NCBI GenBank assembly: GCA_963617205.1
Contig: CAVEOA010000011.1
Location: 1 to 64,000 of the forward strand
From: UBA11524 sp963617205
GTDB taxonomy: Bacteria > Bacillota > Clostridia > Christensenellales > Aristaeellaceae
Reading direction: 5' to 3'
DNA length: 64,000 nt
Shown here: positions 58,617-64,000 of the stretch, piece by piece
Layout of the letters: each line of letters starts with the position of its first letter
How positions within the stretch are numbered: the stretch's first letter is position 1
Notes under the pieces: model-generated
What the model saw: only the letters and a program-made list of their open reading frames with translations
The model's database searches: none
What the model was told of the DNA's origin: nothing
Made by a program: the position numbers and the translations under genes

Positions 58617-58892
58617 TTACTTGGCCTTCTCGATGATCTCGACCAGGCGCCAGCGCTTGTCGCGGGACAGCGGACGAGTTTCCATCACGCGGATAGTGTC
58701 GCCGATGCCGCACTCATTGTTTTCGTCATGAACCTTGAGCTTCGAGGTCTGGTTCATGATCTTGCCGTACAGGGGATGACGAACGCGCGTCTTGATCTGA
58801 ATGGTGACGGTCTTGTCCATCTTATCGGACACGACGACACCGATACGGGTCTTGCGCAGTCCGCGCTCCTGATTGTTGTTCGTTTCAGACAT
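58617..58892 (-). CDS. rpsQ: Ribosomal protein S17
   Basis: 91 residues. GVVVSDKMDKTVTIQIKTRV and IRVMETRPLSRDKRWRLVEI are conserved. Confidence 0.97.
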   Translation of the reverse strand: MSETNNNQERGLRKTRIGVVVSDKMDKTVTIQIKTRVRHPLYGKIMNQTSKLKVHDENNECGIGDTIRVMETRPLSRDKRWRLVEIIEKAK

Positions 58893-58920
58893 GGCAGCAG
58901 CTGCCTCCTTCCAATCTCAC

Positions 58921-59112
58921 TTACGCCTGCTCCATCTGGCGCAGCACGGTCTTGGCGCGGGCAATGTCGCGCTTCACCGCAGTAATCTGCATGGTGTTCT
59001 GCAGCTGGCCGGTAGCGAGCTGGAAACGAAGGGTGAAGAGATCCTTCTTCAGCTCAGCGACCTTCTCGGTCAGCTGTTCCTTGCTCATGGACGTGAATTC
59101 ATTCGCTTTCAT
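58921..59112 (-). CDS. rpmC: Ribosomal protein L29
   Basis: 63 residues. ELKKDLFTLRFQLATGQLQN and the VKRDIARAKTVL helix. The start overlaps the rplP stop. Confidence 0.96.
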   Translation of the reverse strand: MKANEFTSMSKEQLTEKVAELKKDLFTLRFQLATGQLQNTMQITAVKRDIARAKTVLRQMEQA

Positions 59113-59552
59113 TACTCTTCACCACCCGCTTCTGTCACGGCTTCGTCAGCACGCTTGATGAACTTGGTCGTCAGGGGCAGCTTGTGGGCGGCAAGGCGCA
59201 GCGCCTCGCGGGCAGCATCCTCAGGCACGCCTGCGATTTCAAACAGGACGCGGCCGGGCTTAACCACAGCAACCCAGTATTCCGGCGAGCCCTTGCCGGA
59301 ACCCATGCGGGTCTCAGCGGGCTTCTCGGTCACGGGCTTATCCGGGAAAATCTTGATCCAGACCTGACCGCCGCGCTTGGTGTAGCGGGTCAGGGCGATA
59401 CGGGCAGCCTCGATCTGCTGAGAGGTGACCCAGCAGGGCTCAGTGGCCTGAAGGCCGTAATCACCGTAAGCCAGGAAGTTGCCGCGATGGGCAGCACCCT
59501 TCATGCGGCCGCGGAAAACCTTGCGGCGCTTGACTCTCTTGGGCATCAGCAT
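59112..59552 (-). CDS. rplP: Ribosomal protein L16
   Basis: 146 residues. MLMPKRVKRRKVFRGRMKG start, YGLQATEPCWVTSQQIEAAR and WIKIFPDKPVTEKPAETRMG. Confidence 0.98.
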   Translation of the reverse strand: MLMPKRVKRRKVFRGRMKGAAHRGNFLAYGDYGLQATEPCWVTSQQIEAARIALTRYTKRGGQVWIKIFPDKPVTEKPAETRMGSGKGSPEYWVAVVKPGRVLFEIAGVPEDAAREALRLAAHKLPLTTKFIKRADEAVTEAGGEE

Positions 59553-59555
59553 GGA

Positions 59556-60224
59556 TTACTTAACCTCCTTCGCAACCGGCGCCTTCTTGGCCTTGGGCAG
59601 GATCTGACCCTTGTAGATCCAAACCTTCACGCCCAGACGGCCATAGGTGGTCTTGGCTTCAGCGAAGCCGTAGTCGATGTTGGCGCGCAGGGTCTGCAGC
59701 GGGATGGAACCGTCATGATAGTGCTCGGTGCGGGCAATGTCCGCGCCGCCGACACGACCGGAAACACACGTCTTGATACCCTTAACGCCCGGAAGCTTCA
59801 TCGCGCGCTGCTGTGCCTGCTTGAGGGCACGGCGGAAGCTGATGCGCTTCTCCAGCTGCTGGGCAATGTTCTCCGCCACAAGCTGTGCGTCGGCATCGGG
59901 CTGCTTGATCTCCATAACGTTGATCTGAGCCGGATGGCCGAGCTGCTTGGTGACTTCATTCTTCAGCAGTTCGATGGTGGCGCCCTTCGGACCGATGATG
60001 ATGCCAGGCTTGCTGGTCTTGATGTTCACGGTCACGTCCTTGGCGGTGCGCTCAATATCGATGCTGCTGATGCCGGCAGCGTAGTACTTTTCCTTGATCA
60101 TCTTGCGGAGCTTGAAGTCCTCAACCAGATAATTGGCAAAGTCCTTCTTCTCGGCATACCAGCGGGTGCTCCAGCCGAAGATGACGCCCACGCGAGCTCC
60201 GTGGGGATTGACTTTCTGACCCAT
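59556..60224 (-). CDS. rpsC: Ribosomal protein S3
   Basis: 222 residues with a KH domain (KPGIIIGPKGATIELLKNEV) and the C-terminal GRLGVKVWIYKGQILP. Confidence 0.97.
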   Translation of the reverse strand: MGQKVNPHGARVGVIFGWSTRWYAEKKDFANYLVEDFKLRKMIKEKYYAAGISSIDIERTAKDVTVNIKTSKPGIIIGPKGATIELLKNEVTKQLGHPAQINVMEIKQPDADAQLVAENIAQQLEKRISFRRALKQAQQRAMKLPGVKGIKTCVSGRVGGADIARTEHYHDGSIPLQTLRANIDYGFAEAKTTYGRLGVKVWIYKGQILPKAKKAPVAKEVK

Positions 60225-60236
60225 GGATAAACCTCC

Positions 60237-60626
60237 TTACGCCTTCTTCTGGTCCAGCACCACGCTGATGTGGCTGGTGCGCTTGAGCATGGGGGACGCG
60301 CTGCCGCGGCTGCGGGCAACGTAGCGCTTGAGCGTCGGGCCGGGATTTGCGTAAACCTCAGCGACGTACAGCTCCTTGCGATCCATGTCCTGATTGTTCA
60401 CCGCGTTGGCGATGGCGCTGTTGAGCACCTTGAGCACAACGGGGGAAGCGGCCTTGGGGGTGTAGGTCAGAATTGCGGCGGCTTCGTCCACATTCTTGCC
60501 GCGGATCAGATCGACAACGATCTTCACCTTGCGAGGAGAGATGCGAACGTACTTAGCAATTGCCTTCGGGCGCTTGTCGGCATTCTCATGACGAACCAGC
60601 GTCTTTTCCTTCGAACGGGTTGCCAT
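60237..60626 (-). CDS. rplV: Ribosomal protein L22
   Basis: 129 residues. AKYVRISPRKVKIVVDLIRG start region and the tunnel loop GPTLKRYVARSRGSASPMLK. Confidence 0.97.
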   Translation of the reverse strand: MATRSKEKTLVRHENADKRPKAIAKYVRISPRKVKIVVDLIRGKNVDEAAAILTYTPKAASPVVLKVLNSAIANAVNNQDMDRKELYVAEVYANPGPTLKRYVARSRGSASPMLKRTSHISVVLDQKKA

Positions 60627-60644
60627 ATCGTTTCAGCTCCTCTC

Positions 60645-60923
60645 TTACTTGCGTGCCGTCGCCTTGTCACCCGCGTGACCCTTGAAGGTGCGGGTGGGCG
60701 CGAACTCGCCCAGCTTGTGACCGACCATGTCCTCCGTCACGTAGACCGGCACGTGCTTGCGGCCGTCATGCACAGCAACAGTATGGCCGACAAATTCCGG
60801 GAAAATCGTGGAGGAACGGGACCAGGTCTTGACCACGTTCTTCTTACCGGACTTGTTCATTTCAACAATGCGCTTCATCAGCGCAGATTCAACATAGGGG
60901 CCCTTCTTAATAGAGCGGCTCAT
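60645..60923 (-). CDS. rpsS: Ribosomal protein S19
   Basis: 92 residues. MSRSIKKGPYVESALMKRI start and HVPVYVTEDMVGHKLGEFAP. Confidence 0.98.
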   Translation of the reverse strand: MSRSIKKGPYVESALMKRIVEMNKSGKKNVVKTWSRSSTIFPEFVGHTVAVHDGRKHVPVYVTEDMVGHKLGEFAPTRTFKGHAGDKATARK

Positions 60924-60956
60924 TGGTTGGCTGCCTCCTTCCTGTAGGATGCGCGA

Positions 60957-61787
60957 TTACTTGCCAGCGCGCTTCACGATCATCTTGTTGGAGTACTTCT
61001 TGTGCTTGCGGGTCTTCAGGCCCAGAGCGGGCTTGCCCCACGGAGTCACAGGAGCGGGCAGACCAACGGGGCTCTTGCCCTCGCCGCCGCCATGCGGGTG
61101 ATCGTTCGGGTTCATGACGACGCCGCGGACGGTCGGACGGATGCCCATATGACGGACACGACCAGCCTTGCCCAGACGGACATTCTCATGATCGGTATTG
61201 CCGACGGTGCCGATGGTCGCCTTCGCGTTCAGCGGCAGCTTGCGCATTTCGCCGGAAGGCAGACGAACAGTCGCGAAACCATTCTCCTTCGCCATCAGCT
61301 GAGCGCTCAGACCGGCGGAGCGGACGAGCTGACCGCCGCGGCCGGGCTTGAGCTCCAGGTTGTGGATCAGCGTGCCGACCGGGATGTTGCTGAGCGGCAG
61401 CGTGTTGCCGGGCTTGATGTCAGCCGTCTCGGAGGAAACGACCGTGTCGCCGACGTTCAGGCCGAGCGGCGCGAGGATGTAGCGCTTCTCGCCGTCAGCG
61501 TAGAACAGCAGGGCGATGAAAGCGCTGCGGTTCGGATCGTACTCGATCGCGGCAACCTTCGCCGGGATGTCCAGCTTGTTGCGCTTGAAGTCGATCACGC
61601 GGTACTTGATCTTGTTGCCGCCGCCCTGATGGCGAACGGTGATTTTGCCCTGCTTGTTGCGGCCGGCATTCTTCTTGAGGTATTCCACCAGGCTCTTCTC
61701 AGGCGCCTTCTTGGTGATTTCCTCATAGGTCAGAACCGACATAAAGCGCCGGGCGGGCGAAGTCGGCTTATAAGTACGGATAGCCAT
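60957..61787 (-). CDS. rplB: Ribosomal protein L2
   Basis: 276 residues. GRNKQGKITVRHQGGGNKIK, peptidyl-transferase loop VVMNPNDHPHGGGEGKSPVG and KTRKHKKYSNKMIVKR end. Confidence 0.98.
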   Translation of the reverse strand: MAIRTYKPTSPARRFMSVLTYEEITKKAPEKSLVEYLKKNAGRNKQGKITVRHQGGGNKIKYRVIDFKRNKLDIPAKVAAIEYDPNRSAFIALLFYADGEKRYILAPLGLNVGDTVVSSETADIKPGNTLPLSNIPVGTLIHNLELKPGRGGQLVRSAGLSAQLMAKENGFATVRLPSGEMRKLPLNAKATIGTVGNTDHENVRLGKAGRVRHMGIRPTVRGVVMNPNDHPHGGGEGKSPVGLPAPVTPWGKPALGLKTRKHKKYSNKMIVKRAGK

Positions 61788-61806
61788 GTTTCTTGTCCTC
61801 CCTGCT

Positions 61807-62112
61807 TTACTCGCCCATGCCTTCGAAGAACTTAATCGGCTTAGAGTCCTTCTTCAGCTGAACATAGGCTTTCTTGACTTCCGGGGTGCGGCCTTCGGTG
61901 CGACCCTGGCGCTTCATTTTGCCCATCGTGCGCAGGGTGTTGACCTTTTCAACCTTCACGCCGTCCTCAGCGAAAACGGCTTCGACAGCCTGCTTGATTT
62001 CCGTCTTGGTTGCATGGATATCAACTTCGAAGACATACTTCTTGTCGGCCATGCTGTTGTACGCCTTTTCGGTCAGCACCGGGCGGATGATGACGTCATG
62101 CACGGACTTCAT
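61807..62112 (-). CDS. rplW: Ribosomal protein L23
   Basis: 101 residues. DVIIRPVLTEKAYNSM start and the VEAVFAEDGVKVEKVNTLRT stretch. It lines the exit tunnel. The start overlaps the rplD stop. Confidence 0.97.
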   Translation of the reverse strand: MKSVHDVIIRPVLTEKAYNSMADKKYVFEVDIHATKTEIKQAVEAVFAEDGVKVEKVNTLRTMGKMKRQGRTEGRTPEVKKAYVQLKKDSKPIKFFEGMGE

Positions 62113-62735
62113 TATGCGTACACCTCCTCAACAGAAGCGACGGCAGCCTTGGTCAGGACGACCTTGCCGGCGTTCAGGATATCGTAGACATTCAGGGTAT
62201 TGACGTAGGTGGTCTTTGCCTGCGGCAGGTTGGCCGTTGCGCGAACCACGTTCTCGTCCTTCTCGGGCAGCACAACCAGCGCCTTCTTCTCGGCACCGAT
62301 CTGCTTGAGCACCTTGTCCATCAGCTTCGTCTTGCCTTCCGCGAGGGTCAGCTCATCGAGCACGATGATGTCGCCGTCGTTGAGCTTGGAGGTCATCGCG
62401 CTCTTGAAAGCGAGGCGGCGAACCTTCTTCGGCACAGCGATCACATAATCGCGGGGCTTGGGCGCGAACACAACGCCGCCGTGACGGAACTGCGGAGCGC
62501 GGTTGCCGTGATGGCGAGCATTGCCGGTGCCCTTCTGGCGGTAGATCTTGCGACCGCCGCCGCGGACCTCGGTGCGGGTCTTGGCACTCTGCGTGCCCTG
62601 GCGCTGAGCGGCCAGATAGGAACGGACGACCAGATGCATAGCGGCGACATTAACGTCGGACGCGAAGATCGCATCGCTCAGTTCAATCTCGCCAATGGCC
62701 GTGCCTTCCATATTGTAAAGAGCAGTCTTAGCCAT
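62112..62735 (-). CDS. rplD: Ribosomal protein L4
   Basis: 207 residues. GGGRKIYRQKGTGNARHHGN and FAPKPRDYVIAVPKKVRRLA are diagnostic. L4 often autoregulates S10 operons. Confidence 0.97.
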   Translation of the reverse strand: MAKTALYNMEGTAIGEIELSDAIFASDVNVAAMHLVVRSYLAAQRQGTQSAKTRTEVRGGGRKIYRQKGTGNARHHGNRAPQFRHGGVVFAPKPRDYVIAVPKKVRRLAFKSAMTSKLNDGDIIVLDELTLAEGKTKLMDKVLKQIGAEKKALVVLPEKDENVVRATANLPQAKTTYVNTLNVYDILNAGKVVLTKAAVASVEEVYA

Positions 62736-62756
62736 TGTTCAATCCTCCTCGCGGCA

Positions 62757-63395
62757 TCACTTGACCGTGTCGCGGATCACAAGCAGACCCTCGTTGGCAC
62801 CCGGGACAGCGCCCTTGACCAGCAGCAGGTCGCGCTCTGCATCCACAGACACGACTTCCAGGTTCTGAACAGTCACACGATCCACGCCGTAATGGCCGCC
62901 CATGTGCTTGTTCTTGAACACGCGGGAAGGATCGGAGTTTGCGGACATGGAGCCGACGCCGCGGTGATACTTAGAGCCGTGCGCCATGGGGCCGGTGTGC
63001 TGATTCCAGCGGGCAACCGGACCGGTAAATCCGTGGCCCTTGGAGGTGCCGGTCACGTCGATCTTGTCGCCGGCGGCGAACTGGTCGACCTTCAGCACGT
63101 CATTGACCTTGTAACCGGAGCAGTCATCAAAACGGAATTCGCGCAGCACGCGCTTCGCCTCGACGCCAGCCTTCTTGTAGTGGCCCTGAACCGGCTTGCT
63201 GAGCAGCTTCTCAGCGCGCTTCTCGGTCAGCTCGCCAAAGCCGACCTGGACGGCGTTGTAACCGTCAGACTCGACTGTCTTGGTCTGCACAACCGTGCAG
63301 GGGCCGGCCTTGATCACAGTGACCGGAACAAGACGGCCATCTTCGGTGAAGATCTGCGTCATGCCGATCTTCTTACCCACGATCGCTTTCTTCAT
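62757..63395 (-). CDS. rplC: Ribosomal protein L3
   Basis: 212 residues. KAIVGKKIGMTQIFTEDGRL start and GTSKGHGFTGPVARWNQHTG. Confidence 0.98.
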   Translation of the reverse strand: MKKAIVGKKIGMTQIFTEDGRLVPVTVIKAGPCTVVQTKTVESDGYNAVQVGFGELTEKRAEKLLSKPVQGHYKKAGVEAKRVLREFRFDDCSGYKVNDVLKVDQFAAGDKIDVTGTSKGHGFTGPVARWNQHTGPMAHGSKYHRGVGSMSANSDPSRVFKNKHMGGHYGVDRVTVQNLEVVSVDAERDLLLVKGAVPGANEGLLVIRDTVK

Positions 63396-63412
63396 TGTTT
63401 CGTCCTCCTGCC

Positions 63413-63721
63413 TTACAGCTTCATTTCGATTTCGACACCAGCAGGAAGTTCAAGCTTCGACATGGCGTCCACGGTCTTGGCGCTGGCGTTCATGATGTCG
63501 ATCAGGCGCTTATGGGTGCGGCGCTCGAACTGCTCGCGGCTGTCCTTGTACTTGTGGGTAGCGCGCAGGATGGTCACGATTTCCTTCTCCGTGGGGAGCG
63601 GAATCGGGCCCGACACGCGGGCGCCGGTGCGCTTGGCAGTCTCGACAATCCGTTCAGCGGACTGGTCGATCAGAGTGTGCTCATAGCTCTTGAGCTTGAT
63701 GCGGATTTTCTGGGTGGCCAT
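63413..63721 (-). CDS. rpsJ: Ribosomal protein S10
   Basis: 102 residues. KIRIKLKSYEHTLIDQSAER and SGPIPLPTEKEIVTILRA. It is the first gene of the leftward cluster, preceded by AGGAGG and a leader of about 160 bases. Confidence 0.98.
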   Translation of the reverse strand: MATQKIRIKLKSYEHTLIDQSAERIVETAKRTGARVSGPIPLPTEKEIVTILRATHKYKDSREQFERRTHKRLIDIMNASAKTVDAMSKLELPAGVEIEMKL

Positions 63722-63888
63722 TGATTTACCTCCTAATGTCGTCTCGTTGGCGCCGTCCGGCTTCCACTGCAGGTGCGGTCGCCGCTGCGCTTCGAGTCCG
63801 TCGCCCGATTGACGGGCTGGTCCGCGCTAATTACCCGCCATGGCCTGGCGGCAACTTAGCGCATCATCCCTATACAGACAACACTCTG
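63722..63888 (-). promoter_or_regulatory. 5' leader of the S10 operon
   Basis: About 160 GC-rich bases separate the promoter from rpsJ. Several self-complementary stretches (for example CCCGTCAATCGGGC and CCATGG) suggest a folded leader that could be an autoregulatory ribosomal-protein site. No specific leader family is recognised. Confidence 0.5.
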
Positions 63889-63917
63889 ATTATAGCAGAT
63901 ATGCATCGAATAATCAA
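63889..63917 (-). promoter_or_regulatory. Sigma-A promoter of the S10-spc-alpha cluster
   Basis: Minus strand TTGATT (63917-63912), 17 bases, TATAAT (63894-63889). Confidence 0.85.
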
Positions 63918-64000
63918 GGGGTTTTGTCGCCTTTTTTCAGAAAATTTCCGGCGTTTTTTGATTTTGCAATTCGCAAACCTCCCTTTTTTCGCGGTTTTGC

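Overview
The window joins two different kinds of DNA. Positions 1 to about 28.25 kb are the replication and nucleotide-metabolism arm of a large integrated mobile element, most likely a big prophage or phage-plasmid. Positions 28.6 to 64 kb are ordinary chromosome of an anaerobic, fairly GC-rich Clostridia-type Firmicute. The host call rests on class III (oxygen-sensitive) ribonucleotide reductase, the gene order rpsJ to rpmJ with secY-adk-map-KOW-infA-rpmJ, a short zinc-binding S14, sigma-A promoters and strong AGGAGG ribosome binding sites. I cannot name a genus.

Element, left to right. 1-1318 is AT-rich and has no convincing gene, only terminator hairpins and a leftward promoter-like site. 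At 1319-1372 there is a sequence that folds exactly as a type III hammerhead ribozyme, with a perfect 8-bp hairpin just upstream. Then follow closely packed rightward genes: small unknown proteins, a XerC/D-like recombinase, a DUF3560 protein, a Sak4-like RecA-fold ATPase with SSB, a sigma-factor-like protein, a Toprim primase-helicase, a DUF4406 protein, a PD-(D/E)XK nuclease, a PhoH-like ATPase, a ClpP-like protease, a full DNA polymerase III alpha subunit, a DraRnl-type RNA ligase, a RemA-like protein with an acidic tail, a divergent ThyX-like protein, a ferredoxin-thioredoxin-reductase-like miniprotein, NrdD and NrdG, dUTPase, a DUF3310 protein, a RuvC-like resolvase, a frameshifted metallophosphoesterase, small Cys-rich and membrane proteins, and finally excisionase and integrase. 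No capsid, terminase or conjugation gene is in view, so the element should continue to the left of the window. The genes form a coherent takeover kit: own replisome, recombination, dNTP supply and RNA repair.

The most interesting regulatory signal is a shared bipartite motif, CG(A/T)AACTT, 15 bases, then TCCATT. It lies 37-44 bp before the start codons of the Sak4-like, PD-(D/E)XK and dUTPase genes, and once on the minus strand near position 250. It does not match the sigma-A consensus, and the element encodes its own sigma-like protein, so a dedicated sigma/promoter pair is a testable hypothesis.

Chromosome, left to right. A response regulator and histidine kinase are followed by two GerMN-type lipoproteins (an arrangement like MtrAB-LpqB) and an HtrA protease. 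A leftward set follows: zinc-ribbon membrane protein, membrane dipeptidase, a GNAT-ManA fusion and an ABC exporter. The host nrdDG comes next behind a promoter overlapped by NrdR-box-like palindromes. Then come a seven-tRNA array with a perfect consensus promoter, murG, two more tRNAs, a branched-chain amino-acid ABC transporter operon, and the S10-spc-alpha ribosomal protein cluster, all leftward from a promoter near 63.9 kb.
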